A stretch of 45,029 nt of DNA from Mesorhizobium alhagi CCNWXJ12-2 (GCF_000236565.1 NZ_AHAM01000263.1:1-45029); one strand, 5' to 3'. Shown: positions 20,054 to 30,629, numbered from the stretch's first letter. Translations and numbers: made by a program. Notes: generated by a model from the letters alone, not told the origin.

Positions 20054-21070
20054 GTGACAAATCCAGTTCTCGTCGAAGTACTGCGCGGCGACCATGTCGA
20101 AAGCGCCCATCGCGGTTCGCTGGCCGTCTTCGATGCTGACGGCCAGTCGGTATGGGAGTTCGGCGATACTGCCCGCCCGGTTTTCCCGCGCTCGGCCGTG
20201 AAGGCCATCCAGGCGCTGCCGCTGGTGGAAAGCGGCGCAGCGGACGCCTATGGCTTCGGCGACAGGGAATTGGCGCTGGCCTGCGCTTCGCATGGCGGCG
20301 AGATCGCGCATGCCGAGCTCGCCCGGTCGATGCTGGCCAGGGCTGGGCTAGACGAAGCCGCGCTAGAGTGCGGGTCGCACTGGCCAAGCAATCACGATGC
20401 GACCATTGCGCTCGCTCGCGCGGGAAAGAGCCCAAACAGCCTGCACAACAATTGCTCGGGCAAGCATTCCGGCTTCATCTGCACCTGCGCCAATTCCGGG
20501 ATCGATCACCGCGGCTATGTCGACGCCGGCCACAAGCTTCAGCAGATGGTGCGTGAGGCGATGGAGGATTTGACGGGCGCGACGCATGGCTCGGACAATC
20601 GGGCCACGGATGGCTGCTCCATTCCGACCTATGCCGTCCCGCTGAGGAACCTCGCCGTGGGTTTTGCCAGGATGGCGACGGGACAAGGGCTGTCGTCCAC
20701 GCGGGCCAAGGCGGCAAAACGCTTGTTCGCCGCCTGCATGGCGGAACCCTTCTACGTGGCGGGAACAGGCAAAGCGGACACAGCCCTGATGGAAGCCGCT
20801 CCCGGACGCATCTTCGTCAAGACCGGGGCTGAAGGCGTCTACTGCGCGGCCGTGCCGGAACTGGGCCTAGGCATCGCGCTCAAATGCGACGACGGGACGG
20901 GAAGGGCCGCCGAGGTGATGATCGCGACCGTCCTTTCAAGACTGCTGCGCAGCGACGAAGCTTTGGCGGCCACGCTGGACAGGCAGGCCAACCCGCCGAT
21001 TAAAAGCCGGATCGGCGTGGAAGTGGGCTCCGTTCGCCCGACAGCAGCGCTGCTCGAACCGGGCAGGTGA
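20054..21070 (+). CDS. L-asparaginase, Rhizobium etli type (class 3)
   Basis: The 338-residue enzyme belongs to the ReAV-like asparaginases, unrelated to the E. coli types. The known active-site elements are visible: Ser47 and Lys50 in PRSAVKAIQ, Ser79 in CASHGGE, and zinc ligands Cys134 and Lys137 in NNCSGKHSG plus Cys188 in DGCSIP, all one residue earlier than in the R. etli protein as I recall it. It hydrolyses asparagine to aspartate and ammonia in the cytoplasm. The start is a GTG at 20054. The stop is two bases from the stop of the convergent beta-helix gene. Confidence 0.92.
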   Translation: MTNPVLVEVLRGDHVESAHRGSLAVFDADGQSVWEFGDTARPVFPRSAVKAIQALPLVESGAADAYGFGDRELALACASHGGEIAHAELARSMLARAGLDEAALECGSHWPSNHDATIALARAGKSPNSLHNNCSGKHSGFICTCANSGIDHRGYVDAGHKLQQMVREAMEDLTGATHGSDNRATDGCSIPTYAVPLRNLAVGFARMATGQGLSSTRAKAAKRLFAACMAEPFYVAGTGKADTALMEAAPGRIFVKTGAEGVYCAAVPELGLGIALKCDDGTGRAAEVMIATVLSRLLRSDEALAATLDRQANPPIKSRIGVEVGSVRPTAALLEPGR

Positions 21071-21072
21071 AC

Positions 21073-22449
21073 TCAGCTGACGTGATTGCGCTCGACGGTA
21101 AGGTGAGGGAAGCCGGTGCTGCCCTGAGCAAGATCGGTGGTGACCGGATCGGACCATCGGTGGCCTACGACTGCGCCGTTTCGCGCCGCTTCGATGACAT
21201 TGTCCGCAATGATGGCCGAGCCGGCGCCTTCGACCACTGAGACCGCAATACCGGTCCCGGCTTTGCGGATCACGTTGCCGGTCGCCGCGACATTGCGCAT
21301 GAACGGACCCCAGCCGATCTTCATGCCGTATAGTGGCGCGTTCTCGACGATATTTCCGCCGACGGCGGTGTCGGCCTCCACCGTTATGCCAACGCCGAAG
21401 CCCGGGGCATCGGCTGGGTAGGGGCCTTCCGTCGCAAGGTTGCGCACGATGTTGTGGGAGCAGACCCCCATGCGCCCGCCTTTGTTGAAATTCACCATCG
21501 AAATGCCGTTGGCTGCGCCGTCGACGATGTTGCCGCTGATGATCGCGCTTTCGAACGCGAATTCGGCGTAGAGTGCCGTTTCGCCGCTGCGCATGCAACT
21601 GTTGCCGGCGATCTGCAGATTGCTCGAACTGTTGGCGCGGATCGCCGAGAAAGCGCAATCCGAAACCGAATTGTTGGCGACCATCACGCCATTGGCGCGG
21701 AAAGTGTTGATGCCGTTGCCGTTTTGACCCGTGCCGCCATTGCGCGCCGCAATGCGCTCGACGCGGTTTCCGGTCACGATCGTCCCGTCATCCGCGATTT
21801 GCCAGCGATGCACCAGGATACCGCCATTGGCGCAATCCGAGACGCTGTTGCCGGTGATGTCGAGACGCACCGCTTCCACCGAATAGATGCCGGCGTCCGC
21901 CGCGCCCGATATTGTCGAGCGGTCGATGCGGCCGGTAACGCGTTCGAGCGCGACGCCATTCTTGCCGCTGCCTATGATCTGGCAGTTTTCGACCACCAGA
22001 TGCCCGACGCGGCGAAGGTCGAGCAGCCCCTGCGCCTGATCGCCAATCCAGCGGTTTGCGCCGTCGAGAACGAGCCCTGAAAGCTCGATATGCCCGGCTT
22101 CCTCGGCCAGCATCAGATGGCCGTCGCCACCATAGATGATGCGGGTCGCGCCGGGCACGCCGCTGAGGCGGACATGCCGCGGCAGTGACAGGTTGGAGAC
22201 GATGTAGACGCCGGGAGGCAGGAACACCGGCATGTCGCGGTTCGCCGCCTCGTTCAGCATTTTGGCGAAGGCCTTGCTCTGGTCGTCGAAGGCGGCTGGC
22301 CGCAGCCCGAGTTCGCCGGCATTGATCGATCCGCGCATGGCGGCCAGTTTGATGCCGGCAAGGTCCGAGGCGCCGGCGCTGAGTGGCGAGGCGAGACCCG
22401 CGACCGCGAAACCCGCCGTGGCGCTCAAAAAGCTGCGTCTGTTCAACAT
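21073..22449 (-). CDS. Tat-exported repetitive beta-helix protein (TIGR03808-like)
   Basis: The 458-residue protein opens with a twin-arginine signal (LNRRSFLSATAGFAVAG). The rest is a run of short repeats of the type GNxVxxxxxxGI, giving a right-handed parallel beta-helix like pectate lyases and other periplasmic carbohydrate-active proteins. It matches the rhizobial TIGR03808 'Tat-translocated repetitive protein' family in architecture. The ATG at 22449 has GGAA upstream; a GTG at 22455 is an alternative. Function unknown; no catalytic residues can be assigned. Confidence 0.85.
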   Translation of the reverse strand: MLNRRSFLSATAGFAVAGLASPLSAGASDLAGIKLAAMRGSINAGELGLRPAAFDDQSKAFAKMLNEAANRDMPVFLPPGVYIVSNLSLPRHVRLSGVPGATRIIYGGDGHLMLAEEAGHIELSGLVLDGANRWIGDQAQGLLDLRRVGHLVVENCQIIGSGKNGVALERVTGRIDRSTISGAADAGIYSVEAVRLDITGNSVSDCANGGILVHRWQIADDGTIVTGNRVERIAARNGGTGQNGNGINTFRANGVMVANNSVSDCAFSAIRANSSSNLQIAGNSCMRSGETALYAEFAFESAIISGNIVDGAANGISMVNFNKGGRMGVCSHNIVRNLATEGPYPADAPGFGVGITVEADTAVGGNIVENAPLYGMKIGWGPFMRNVAATGNVIRKAGTGIAVSVVEGAGSAIIADNVIEAARNGAVVGHRWSDPVTTDLAQGSTGFPHLTVERNHVS

Positions 22450-22561
22450 CGGCACAATTCCGGCTTCCGGAAAGGCAAGGTGCAGGAACCATGCCAGCGG
22501 CTCGCTGACTGCCGTCTAGGGTGGGCTTGTGTGATGGCGAGGCAGGGCTTAGGCTCGCTTG

Positions 22562-23038
22562 ATGAGCAGGGCTTTCACGCGCGAAGACGACAACGACAAC
22601 GGGCTCTCCGACATTGGTGAGCGCCCGGTAAGTGCGCACCGCAATCTGGTGACGCCGGCCGGCCTCGCCGCGATCGACAAGATGGTCGCCGACCTGCGCG
22701 AGGAGTTCGCCAAAGCGGAGTCCGAAGGCAATCGCGAGCGCATGGCGCTGGCTTCGCGCGATTTGCGCTACTGGGTGGCCCGTCGCGAAAGCGCGGAGGT
22801 TTCCGTGCCCGAACCCGATAGCAAGGTCGTCCGTTTCGGCATGACGGTCACTGTCGAGAACGAGGACGGGAAAAGCCATTCCTGGAAGATCGTCGGCGAG
22901 GACGAGGCCGACGCCGCGCATGGCATGATCTCGCACGTCTCGCCGATGGCGCAGGCCCTGTTTGGCAAGAAGGTCGGCGACCTGGCCGTTGTCAACGGCA
23001 AGGAGTGGGAGATTGTCAGGATGGAGGTCGAGGGGTAG
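22562..23038 (+). CDS. GreA/GreB-family transcription elongation factor-like protein
   Basis: The 158-residue protein has an N-terminal helical segment (VTPAGLAAIDKMVADLREE and following) and a C-terminal GreA/GreB domain with ISHVSPMAQALFGKKVGD near residues 121-138. In Gre factors the N-terminal coiled coil enters the RNA polymerase secondary channel; here the coil is short, about 55 residues, closer to GreB-like or Rnk-like relatives. It starts MSRAFTRED, as several alphaproteobacterial Gre-like proteins do. It is a single gene, 100 bases from the divergent beta-helix gene. Confidence 0.82.
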   Translation: MSRAFTREDDNDNGLSDIGERPVSAHRNLVTPAGLAAIDKMVADLREEFAKAESEGNRERMALASRDLRYWVARRESAEVSVPEPDSKVVRFGMTVTVENEDGKSHSWKIVGEDEADAAHGMISHVSPMAQALFGKKVGDLAVVNGKEWEIVRMEVEG

Positions 23039-23087
23039 GGCGGGTAGAGCCAGTTCCATCGATCAGTGAAGCTTCACTGGCGGCAAT

Positions 23088-23291
23088 CTATTTGGCGAGG
23101 GCTCGATACGCGATTGTGTATTTCTTCATTCGTTCGCGAGCGGCTTCCATCTGGCGCTGAAATTTCGTTCCCTCTTCAGTAGAGGTGTCGGGCCGTTCGC
23201 TCGCAAGAGCTTGCAGGGCGATGTCGTATCCGTCCATCACCTCACGCGCCGTGGCAAGTTGAATGTCGCTATCACTGCTGACTTTGCTCAT
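23088..23291 (-). CDS. Small hypothetical protein (67 aa)
   Basis: The protein MSKVSSDSDIQ... is charged and mostly helical, with no membrane segment or metal motif. A very good ribosome site, GGAGGTCACC, directly precedes the ATG at 23291, which supports it as a real gene. A longer start at 23312 is less likely because that ribosome site falls inside it. The function is unknown; the gene stands alone between the Gre-like gene and the mutase genes. Confidence 0.7.
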   Translation of the reverse strand: MSKVSSDSDIQLATAREVMDGYDIALQALASERPDTSTEEGTKFQRQMEAARERMKKYTIAYRALAK

Positions 23292-23336
23292 GGTGACCTC
23301 CGTCCACTTCAACAGAGGATCATAGCGGCTGCAACG

Positions 23337-25460
23337 TCAAGTTTCCATCAGCCCGTCCAGCAGCCTCTCCGCCGCTTCCGGAATGACCGTGCCCGGCGGA
23401 AATATCTCGGCAGCCCCGGCTTTCAGCACCGCGTCATAGTCCTGCGGCGGGATGACGCCGCCGGCTATGATCCTGATGTCCTGACGGCCGAGCTTGTTCA
23501 GGGCTTCGCGAAGCTCGGGAATAAGCGTCAGATGGCCGGCCGCGAGCGACGACGCGCCGACTATGTGCACATCATGGTCGGAAGCGAGCCTGGCTATCTC
23601 TTCAGGCGTCTGGAACATCGCGCCGACCGTCACTTCGAAACCAAGGTCGGCAAAGGCGGTGGCGACGACCTTTTGGCCGCGATCATGGCCATCCTGTCCC
23701 ATTTTGGCCACGAGGATGCGCGGCTTGGCGCCGGTTTTCTTCTCGAATTCGGCCACCTTGCTTTGGACCCGATCGACGACGGCGTTCTGGCCGATCTCGT
23801 TGCGGTAAACGCCGGAAATGGTGTGGACCGAGGCGACATGCCGACCGAACGCCTTTTCCAGCGCCAGCGAGATCTCGCCGACCGTCGCTTTGGCACGGGC
23901 GGCGCGGATCGCAAATTCCAGCAGATTCCCATCCGAACGGGCCGCATAGGTCAGCGCGTCGAGCGCGGTTTCCACCGCAGCGACATCGCGCGTCCCCTTC
24001 AACTGCTGGAGTTTCGAGAGCTGACGAGCGCGCACTTCGGCATTGTCGATCTTGAGGACGTTGACTTCGATGTCCTTATCGGGCCGGTAAGCGTTGACCC
24101 CGACAAGCGCCTGCTGGCCGGAGTCGATGCGCGCCTGAGTGCGCGCCGCAGCCTCCTCAATGCGCAGCTTGGGGATGCCTTTCTCGACTGCCGCCGCCAT
24201 GCCGCCGAGGCTCTCCACCTCTTCGATGTGCCCGAGCGCCTTTGCCGCCAGATCGTGCGTCAGGCGCTCGACGAATGCCGATCCGCCCCATGGATCGATG
24301 ATACGGGTCGTGCCGGATTCCTTCTGCAGGATCAATTGCGTGTTGCGGGCGATGCGGGCCGAATGGTCGGTCGGAAGCGCCAGCGCCTCATCGAAGGAGT
24401 TGGTATGGAGCGACTGGGTGTGCCCCTGCGTGGCGGCCATGGCTTCGATCATGGTGCGCATGATGTTGTTGTAAGGATCCTGCGCGGTGAGCGACCAGCC
24501 GGAGGTCTGGCAGTGGGTGCGCAGCGACAGCGAGCGCGGGTCCTTGGGCGAAAAGTTCTTCTGGATGAGCGTCGCCCACAGCAGGCGCGCCGCCCGCATT
24601 TTGGCGACTTCCATGAAGAAATTCATGCCGATGGCCCAGAAGAAGGACAGGCGCGGCGCGAAGCGGTCGATGTCGAGGCCCGCCGCCACACCGGCGCGGG
24701 CGTATTCGATGCCGTCGGCGATCGTGTAGGCAAGTTCGAGGTCGGCCGTCGCCCCGGCCTCCTGCATGTGGTAGCCGGAAATGGAGATGGAGTTGAACTT
24801 CGGCATATGCGTCGAAGTATATGAAAAGATGTCGGAAACGATCCGCATCGAAGGCTTCGGCGGATAGATATAGGTGTTGCGGACCATGAACTCCTTCAGA
24901 ATGTCGTTCTGGATGGTTCCCGCCAAATCCTTCTGCGCAACGCCCTGTTCTTCAGCAGCGACGATGTAAAGCGCCATTATCGGCAGCACGGCGCCGTTCA
25001 TGGTCATCGACACGGTCATCTGGTCGAGCGGAATGCCGTCGAACAATTGGCGCATGTCGAGGATCGAATCGATCGCCACGCCGGCCATGCCGACATCGCC
25101 CGCCACGCGCGGATGGTCGCTGTCGTAGCCGCGATGCGTCGCAAGGTCGAAGGCAACAGAGAGGCCCTTCTGGCCGCCGGCCAGGTTGCGCCGGTAGAAG
25201 GCGTTGGATTCTTCGGCTGTCGAGAAGCCGGCATATTGGCGGATCGTCCAGGGCTGCTGGACATACATGGTCGGATAGGGGCCGCGAATGAAGGGCGCCG
25301 CACCAGGATAAGTATCGAGATAGGGCAGCCCGGCAAGATCGTTCCTGCCGTAGGTGCGCTTGACGGTGATGCCCTCGGGCGTCAGCCAGGTGTCCGCGTC
25401 GTTTGAAGACACGCCGGCCCTTGGTTCGGACCATGCAATCCTGGTGAAGTCCGGAATCAT
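23337..25460 (-). CDS. Methylmalonyl-CoA mutase, large (catalytic) subunit
   Basis: The 707-residue adenosylcobalamin enzyme isomerises methylmalonyl-CoA and succinyl-CoA in propionate and branched-chain metabolism. The N-terminal TIM barrel has [18 protein letters not shown] and [16 protein letters not shown], typical of the mutase. The C-terminal B12 domain has [10 protein letters not shown], with the cobalt-binding histidine at residue 592, and a second GGVIPPQDY segment. The start overlaps the preceding small-subunit gene by four bases (ATGA). The size equals the usual catalytic chain (rhizobial bhbA/scpA homologues). A MeaB-type chaperone and epimerase are not in the window. Confidence 0.95.
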   Translation of the reverse strand: MIPDFTRIAWSEPRAGVSSNDADTWLTPEGITVKRTYGRNDLAGLPYLDTYPGAAPFIRGPYPTMYVQQPWTIRQYAGFSTAEESNAFYRRNLAGGQKGLSVAFDLATHRGYDSDHPRVAGDVGMAGVAIDSILDMRQLFDGIPLDQMTVSMTMNGAVLPIMALYIVAAEEQGVAQKDLAGTIQNDILKEFMVRNTYIYPPKPSMRIVSDIFSYTSTHMPKFNSISISGYHMQEAGATADLELAYTIADGIEYARAGVAAGLDIDRFAPRLSFFWAIGMNFFMEVAKMRAARLLWATLIQKNFSPKDPRSLSLRTHCQTSGWSLTAQDPYNNIMRTMIEAMAATQGHTQSLHTNSFDEALALPTDHSARIARNTQLILQKESGTTRIIDPWGGSAFVERLTHDLAAKALGHIEEVESLGGMAAAVEKGIPKLRIEEAAARTQARIDSGQQALVGVNAYRPDKDIEVNVLKIDNAEVRARQLSKLQQLKGTRDVAAVETALDALTYAARSDGNLLEFAIRAARAKATVGEISLALEKAFGRHVASVHTISGVYRNEIGQNAVVDRVQSKVAEFEKKTGAKPRILVAKMGQDGHDRGQKVVATAFADLGFEVTVGAMFQTPEEIARLASDHDVHIVGASSLAAGHLTLIPELREALNKLGRQDIRIIAGGVIPPQDYDAVLKAGAAEIFPPGTVIPEAAERLLDGLMET

Positions 25461-26899
25461 CCGACAGCCTCAAGCAATTCGTCTATCCGCACGGCGTCCA
25501 GGCGTTGGCAGAACGCTGCCCCGTCGGTCGGCAGTGGGCGTCGCTCCGCTTCCAGCGTCTTGACCGGCGCTTCCTGTTTCGCCGGATAGAGCGTGGTCCC
25601 GACCAGCGCCCGCTTGCCGTCGCGGTACTCCTGGGTGCGCGCCTCGCGGGCCGCCAGTACGCGGTTCTGGATATGGCCTTCTGACAGGCTGGCCAGTATG
25701 CCGCCTTCGGCCTCGATCCTCTGGAACTCCTTCCACGCCGCGTCGCAAAGCGCTGTTGTCAGAGCCTCGATGCCTCCCGATCCGCAGGCCGGGTCGGCGA
25801 CGAAATCCACATGGCTTTCTCCCGCCAGGATAAGCTGCGTGTTGCGCGCGATCCGGCGAGCAAACTGGTCCGGCAGGCCAAGGGTGATCGTGTGCGGAAG
25901 AATCGACACCGAATCCGCGCCTCCGGCCGCCGCAGCAAACCCGGCCAGCGTGGTGCGCAATATGTTTGTTTCAGGATCCTTCGCGGTCATCATCCGGTAT
26001 GACGTTTCCGCGTGAATGGCGGCCGAAGAGGGCGGTATCGAGCAGGCCTGCTGCGCCCGCTCCCAGAGCCTCCGTAACGCCCTGATCTTGGCCATCGACA
26101 GGAACTGATCCTGATCGACGCTGAGCGAAAAGCCAATATGCGGCGCGGCGTAGATCAGCGCCTGGCGCGCCTGCTCGAACAACTTGAGATGCGATACCGC
26201 CGCGGCGAGCACGATGCCGAGCTCCTGTGCCTCGGTGGCGCCGGCATTGTGGAACACGCGGCCGTCCGCCTCCAGCAGGACGCCAGGCACGCCGAGCGCG
26301 AAGAAATGCGCCAGCGATTGCGGCATCGACGCCTGCAGCGCTTCGATCGACATGCGCAGGCGGCCGGTACCGGCAAAGATGGCAGCGGAATCGATACCGA
26401 ACGACAGGCGCAATTTGGCCGGATCGGCTCGGCGCTTGGTCAAAAGCGCCACCAGCCAGTCCGCCATCGCGCGGCTCGCCGGGTGGACGTCGATCCTGAT
26501 ATGAGTGCGGTTGAGGGCGACGTTTTCGAGGACGGCCTGCAGCGCTTCCGCCGTTCCGGGCAAGCCATAGCCGAACGCGTTGGGAGCGCCCTCGAACACC
26601 AGCGACAAGCCGGTGGCGCCTTGCGCGATGTCCTCCAGAGCCTGCGCATTGGCGCGGGCGGGATCGGGATCGTCGACACGCTGCACGATTGTCCACGGCG
26701 CCTGCGGGTTCTTGCGCGTCAGCGGCTTGAACTGGGCGGCGCGCTCGTAGAGCGGCTCGATGCGAATGCCGTCGTCGGTGTGCGAAACCAGAGCTTCTTC
26801 GAAAGACATGCCGGCCAGGGCCTTTGCGGCAAGCGCCAGCCATCGTTCTCTATCGACCGCCGGGAACTTGACAGTGCCGACCGCATTTTCGGCGTCCAT
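25457..26899 (-). CDS. Methylmalonyl-CoA mutase small-subunit-like protein, short form
   Basis: The 480-residue protein aligns by eye with the barrel of mutase subunits (for example [21 protein letters not shown] versus the same region of the large chain). It ends after the barrel: no DxHxxG B12 motif is present. Small subunits of heterodimeric mutases run to about 600 residues or more, so this is a shortened form, probably structural or regulatory. It overlaps the large-subunit gene by four bases and surely forms an operon with it. The start is either ATG 26899 or ATG 26905 (two residues longer); both have AAGGA-type sequence nearby. Confidence 0.85.
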   Translation of the reverse strand: MDAENAVGTVKFPAVDRERWLALAAKALAGMSFEEALVSHTDDGIRIEPLYERAAQFKPLTRKNPQAPWTIVQRVDDPDPARANAQALEDIAQGATGLSLVFEGAPNAFGYGLPGTAEALQAVLENVALNRTHIRIDVHPASRAMADWLVALLTKRRADPAKLRLSFGIDSAAIFAGTGRLRMSIEALQASMPQSLAHFFALGVPGVLLEADGRVFHNAGATEAQELGIVLAAAVSHLKLFEQARQALIYAAPHIGFSLSVDQDQFLSMAKIRALRRLWERAQQACSIPPSSAAIHAETSYRMMTAKDPETNILRTTLAGFAAAAGGADSVSILPHTITLGLPDQFARRIARNTQLILAGESHVDFVADPACGSGGIEALTTALCDAAWKEFQRIEAEGGILASLSEGHIQNRVLAAREARTQEYRDGKRALVGTTLYPAKQEAPVKTLEAERRPLPTDGAAFCQRLDAVRIDELLEAVG

Positions 26900-27181
26900 G
26901 CGCATCCTTTCCTTCTGCCGCCCGCCTTGCCCAAATCGAATCTTATGGCCGGAAGCGGTGCGCGGCAATGCGCTCCGAATCCGCCTGTCATTGTTGCCCG
27001 CGGATCGCGGCCAAAATAGGCGTTGCGATCCGATTCTGGATTGCCAAACCCCGCCACGCTCCGCAACCCTTGATCGGGCATTTTGTCCGAACGGCATTGT
27101 GGCGCTGCCACCGCGCCACTATACCGGTTCGGACAAAAGCAATGTCGCAAGTCCTTTAGGCCGCTACGGGAGACTGAATTG
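26900..27181. other. Divergent intergenic region between mutase operon and HerA-like gene
   Basis: Roughly 280 bases hold the promoters for both directions and a 58-base interrupted palindrome near the right end, listed separately. The open frames here are extensions of the neighbouring genes without ribosome sites, and I see no small gene. Confidence 0.5.
27081..27138. repeat. 58-base interrupted palindrome upstream of the HerA-like gene
   Basis: The outer arms TTTTGTCCGAAC (27081-27092) and GTTCGGACAAAA (27127-27138) are perfectly complementary over 12 bases. An inner pair GTGGCG (27099-27104) and CGCCAC (27114-27119) is also complementary. The element ends 43 bases before the HerA-like ATG. 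It could be a regulator site or an RNA hairpin in the leader of that gene. Confidence 0.65.
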
Positions 27182-28756
27182 ATGGCGGGAGAAGACAGCA
27201 TCTTTATCGGCGCGAGCAGAAAGCCGGACGATAGCTACCAACAGCCTGAACAGCTTCTTTTGAAATACGGCAACCGCCACGGGCTGGTGACCGGTGCTAC
27301 CGGCACTGGCAAGACGGTGACGCTGCAGATCCTGGCCGAAGGCTTTTCCAATGCCGGCGTGCCGGTCTTTTGCGCCGATATAAAGGGCGACCTTTCGGGC
27401 ATCGCGATGATGGGCGAGGCGAAGGATTTCCTGGTTGCGCGCGCCGAGGCGATCAAACTCGACCCTTATGAGTTCCAGGAATTCCCGGTCATCTTCTGGG
27501 ATCTGTTCGGGGAGCAGGGCCATCCGATCCGGGCGACCGTTTCGGAGATGGGTCCGCTGCTCCTGTCGCGGCTGATGAACCTGTCGGAAGCGCAGGAAGG
27601 CATCATGAACATCGCCTTCCGGATCGCGGACGAAGAAGGGCTCCTGCTGCTCGACATGAAAGATCTGCAGTCGCTGCTGGCTAATATTGCCGGGCGCGCC
27701 GACGAGATCGGCGCGCGCTACGGCAATGTGACCAAGCCATCGATCGGCGCCATCCAGCGCTCGTTGCTGGTGCTGGAACAGCAGGGCGCGACGCACTTCT
27801 TCGGCGAGCCGGCGCTCAAGATCGCCGATATCATGCGCACTACGCGCGACGGACGCGGCGCGATCAACGTTCTCGCCGCCGACAAGCTGATGATGAATCC
27901 GCGCCTCTACGCGACTTTCCTGCTCTGGCTCATGTCGGAGCTGTTCGAGGAATTGCCGGAGGTCGGTGACCCCGACAAGCCGAAGCTGGTGTTCTTCTTC
28001 GATGAAGCGCATTTGCTGTTCGACGAGGCGCCGAAGGCGCTGGTCGACCGTGTCGAGCAGGTGGTGCGGCTGATCCGGTCCAAGGGCGTCGGTGTCTATT
28101 TCGTCACGCAGAACCCGCTGGATATACCCGAGACGGTGCTCGCTCAGCTCGGCAACCGCGTCCAGCACGCGCTGCGGGCCTACACGCCGCGCGAACAGAA
28201 GGCGGTCAAGACCGCCGCGGACACATTTCGGCCAAATCCGGATTTCGATTGCGCCAAGGCGATCACCCAACTCGGAGTCGGTGAAGCTCTGGTCTCGACG
28301 CTCGAAGCGAAGGCCGTCCCGTCCATGGTGCAGCGGACGCTGATTCGCCCGCCATCGTCGCGCCTCGGGCCGATCACGCCCGAGGAGCGCAAGAAACTCG
28401 TCGCCGAGAGCCCCGTGTCGGGACAGTACGACGAAACCGTCGACCGTGAATCGGCTTTCGAAATGCTGCAGAAGCGGGCCGCCGACGGGCTGAAGGCGGA
28501 GGAGGAGGCGCAAGGCCGCGAGCAGGAAGAAGATACGGGCCGCTCGCGCTGGACCATTCCCGGATTCGGCGATGACGATGACGACGGCTACACGCCGTCG
28601 CGCAATTCGCGATCCCGATCAACGTCTCGGCCCCGCGCATCCAACCGCCAGTCGGTTGCCGAAGCGGCGATCAAGTCGGTAGTGCGCTCGGTCGGCTCGT
28701 CTGTCGGGCGGGCGTTGGTTCGTGGAATTCTCGGCAGCCTGAAAAAGGGCTTCTAG
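27182..28756 (+). CDS. HerA-like ATPase (DUF853/YjgR family)
   Basis: The 524-residue protein has the P-loop GATGTGKT at residues 38-45, Walker [15 protein letters not shown] near residue 270, and [18 protein letters not shown], a signature stretch of the DUF853 (YjgR) branch of HerA-FtsK ATPases. After the ATPase there is a low-complexity acidic and Arg/Ser-rich linker (GDDDDDGY then [16 protein letters not shown]), then a conserved helical tail ending [12 protein letters not shown]. The cellular role is unknown, probably DNA or protein translocation. The ATG at 27182 has GGGAGA upstream; longer open frame before it is non-coding. Confidence 0.9.
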   Translation: MAGEDSIFIGASRKPDDSYQQPEQLLLKYGNRHGLVTGATGTGKTVTLQILAEGFSNAGVPVFCADIKGDLSGIAMMGEAKDFLVARAEAIKLDPYEFQEFPVIFWDLFGEQGHPIRATVSEMGPLLLSRLMNLSEAQEGIMNIAFRIADEEGLLLLDMKDLQSLLANIAGRADEIGARYGNVTKPSIGAIQRSLLVLEQQGATHFFGEPALKIADIMRTTRDGRGAINVLAADKLMMNPRLYATFLLWLMSELFEELPEVGDPDKPKLVFFFDEAHLLFDEAPKALVDRVEQVVRLIRSKGVGVYFVTQNPLDIPETVLAQLGNRVQHALRAYTPREQKAVKTAADTFRPNPDFDCAKAITQLGVGEALVSTLEAKAVPSMVQRTLIRPPSSRLGPITPEERKKLVAESPVSGQYDETVDRESAFEMLQKRAADGLKAEEEAQGREQEEDTGRSRWTIPGFGDDDDDGYTPSRNSRSRSTSRPRASNRQSVAEAAIKSVVRSVGSSVGRALVRGILGSLKKGF

Positions 28757-28862
28757 GCCGCGAAACACTGATCCAAATGAAAGCGGACGCTGTCGTCGCC
28801 ATGGCAATTCACCGCCACGCACAACTGGACAGGCAACACGATAGTGCCGCAAGGTTTCTGCC

Positions 28863-29600
28863 ATGCACAACGACATATGGGACGTCGAGACCGCCAAGTC
28901 CTATGACACGCCGGGCACCGGAATGTTCTCGCCCGACGTATTGGGTCCAACGGTAGAGCGGCTCGCGGAACTCGCTAAGGGCGGCCAGGCGCTCGAATTT
29001 GCGATCGGAACCGGTCGCGTGGCAGTGCCGCTCAGAGAGATGGGCATTCCCGTGACCGGGATCGAGGCATCGCCTGCCATGATTGCCCAGTTGCGGACGA
29101 AATGCGACGAGGCGACGATTCCGGTTGTTCTTGGCGACATGGCCTCAACCGTCGCGCCTGGGAGCTATGCGCTCGTCTACCTCGTATACAACACGATATC
29201 GAACTTGCTGACCCAAGCCGAGCAGGTCAGTTGCTTTCGCAACGCAGCCCGCCACTTGATGTCCGGTGGCCGATTCGTGGTCGAGCTTGGGGTGCCGGAA
29301 CTGCGCAAGCTGACACCAGGACAGCAAGCGGTGGTTTGGCGTTCTGAACCGGACTATATCGGCCTCGACACGTATGACGTGCTGCGCCAGCAGATCGTGT
29401 CACACCATTTCAGGTTTGGCGAGGGCCGACAGGCTCGGGTTTTCCGCTCGCCTCACCGCTACATTTGGCCGGCGGAGTTGGACCTCATGGCCGAGCTGGC
29501 CGGATTTGAACTTGAGAGCAGGCGTGCGGATTGGGTTGGATCTCCCTTCACCGCCGAGTCGCCCTCCCACGTTTCAGTCTATCGCCTTAAGGACCGTTAG
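28863..29600 (+). CDS. Class I SAM-dependent methyltransferase
   Basis: The 245-residue protein has motif I EFAIGTGRVAVPL (residues 45-57), an acidic residue after the second strand (GIEASPAM) and motif IV-like YALVYLVYNTISNL. This is the Methyltransf_25 kind of small-molecule methylase; the substrate cannot be inferred. It stands as a single gene 106 bases after the HerA-like gene. A plain AT-poor region follows, before the convergent transpeptidase gene. Confidence 0.88.
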   Translation: MHNDIWDVETAKSYDTPGTGMFSPDVLGPTVERLAELAKGGQALEFAIGTGRVAVPLREMGIPVTGIEASPAMIAQLRTKCDEATIPVVLGDMASTVAPGSYALVYLVYNTISNLLTQAEQVSCFRNAARHLMSGGRFVVELGVPELRKLTPGQQAVVWRSEPDYIGLDTYDVLRQQIVSHHFRFGEGRQARVFRSPHRYIWPAELDLMAELAGFELESRRADWVGSPFTAESPSHVSVYRLKDR

Positions 29601-29723
29601 CCCCTAAAGACGATATGGGAGGCGCGTCCGCTTTGGGTCAAAACCGGTACTTCGGCTCCGGTACCAAGCGTCAGATTTTCACCACCGTTGGAGACGCGTT
29701 CCAACTGCCGGAGCCGATGGCTC

Positions 29724-30458
29724 TCAGGCCATCGGAATGCCGGACGTGACCAGGATCGGCGTGCGGTTGGGCACGCGGTCGTAGAGGTCGATAATATCCT
29801 GATTCATCAGCCGGACGCAGCCTGACGAAACCGACTTGCCGATCGAGTTCCATTCGGGCGAACCGTGCACGCGATAAAGCGTGTCTTCGCCGTTCTGGAA
29901 AATATAGAGCGCACGCGCGCCGAGCGGGTTCATGAGTCCCGGCGGCATGCCGCCATTGTCGACGCTGTATCTTGCCAGCTTGGGATCGCGCGCGATCATC
30001 TCGGCGGGCGGCGTCCACTTCGGCCATTTCCGTTTCCACTGGATGATCGCCCGGCCGGACCATTCGAAGCCGGCGCGGCCGAGACCGACGCCATAGCGCA
30101 TGGCCTTTCCGTTCTCGCGGACGAGATATAGGAAATGGTTCGCCGTATCGACCACGACGGTTCCAGGCCGTTCGCCTGTCGGATCCTGGACGATCTGGCG
30201 GTAGTAGCGCCGATCGACCTTCTCGATAGGCACTCCCGGAATCTCGTACCCTTCGTCCACCATAGGCCCGTACATCGTCGCATAGCTTCCGAGCGCGGGC
30301 TCGATTTCGGGGGTAGGTGCTATCTGCACGGGGTCGAACTGGGCGTAATGGGGCATGCTGGTGCATGCCGAAACAGTCAGCGCCGCTGCGCCCGTTGCCG
30401 CGGCGCCGAGAAACCGTCTGCGAGTGAACTGGGGGGAGGAAACTGAAGTGATGCTCAT
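29724..30458 (-). CDS. L,D-transpeptidase (YkuD family), exported
   Basis: The 244-residue protein carries a twin-arginine signal (FTRRRFLGAAATG) followed by LTVSAC, a lipobox with Cys32, so it is a Tat-exported lipoprotein or is cleaved there. The YkuD catalytic motif is intact: HGSPEWNSIG, then SSGCVRLMNQD with the nucleophile cysteine. It cross-links peptidoglycan by 3-3 bonds or attaches proteins to it. The start is ATG 30458 (MSITSV); the longer open frame upstream lacks a signal peptide and ribosome site. Isolated gene. Confidence 0.92.
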   Translation of the reverse strand: MSITSVSSPQFTRRRFLGAAATGAAALTVSACTSMPHYAQFDPVQIAPTPEIEPALGSYATMYGPMVDEGYEIPGVPIEKVDRRYYRQIVQDPTGERPGTVVVDTANHFLYLVRENGKAMRYGVGLGRAGFEWSGRAIIQWKRKWPKWTPPAEMIARDPKLARYSVDNGGMPPGLMNPLGARALYIFQNGEDTLYRVHGSPEWNSIGKSVSSGCVRLMNQDIIDLYDRVPNRTPILVTSGIPMA

Positions 30459-30629
30459 GATGCCCTTATTAATTCCCGAGGCCGGGATGGATAGGTTCCG
30501 ACCTCGCAACAATGCGTGAACGCGTTCCTCCCGTTCGGGCGCGATAGACGGTTCCGAATCTGTCGCGAGGGTGAAAAAAGGAAGGCGAAGGTGTGTCTGC
30601 CAGTTGCTGTTGCAATTCAGCAACGAGCG

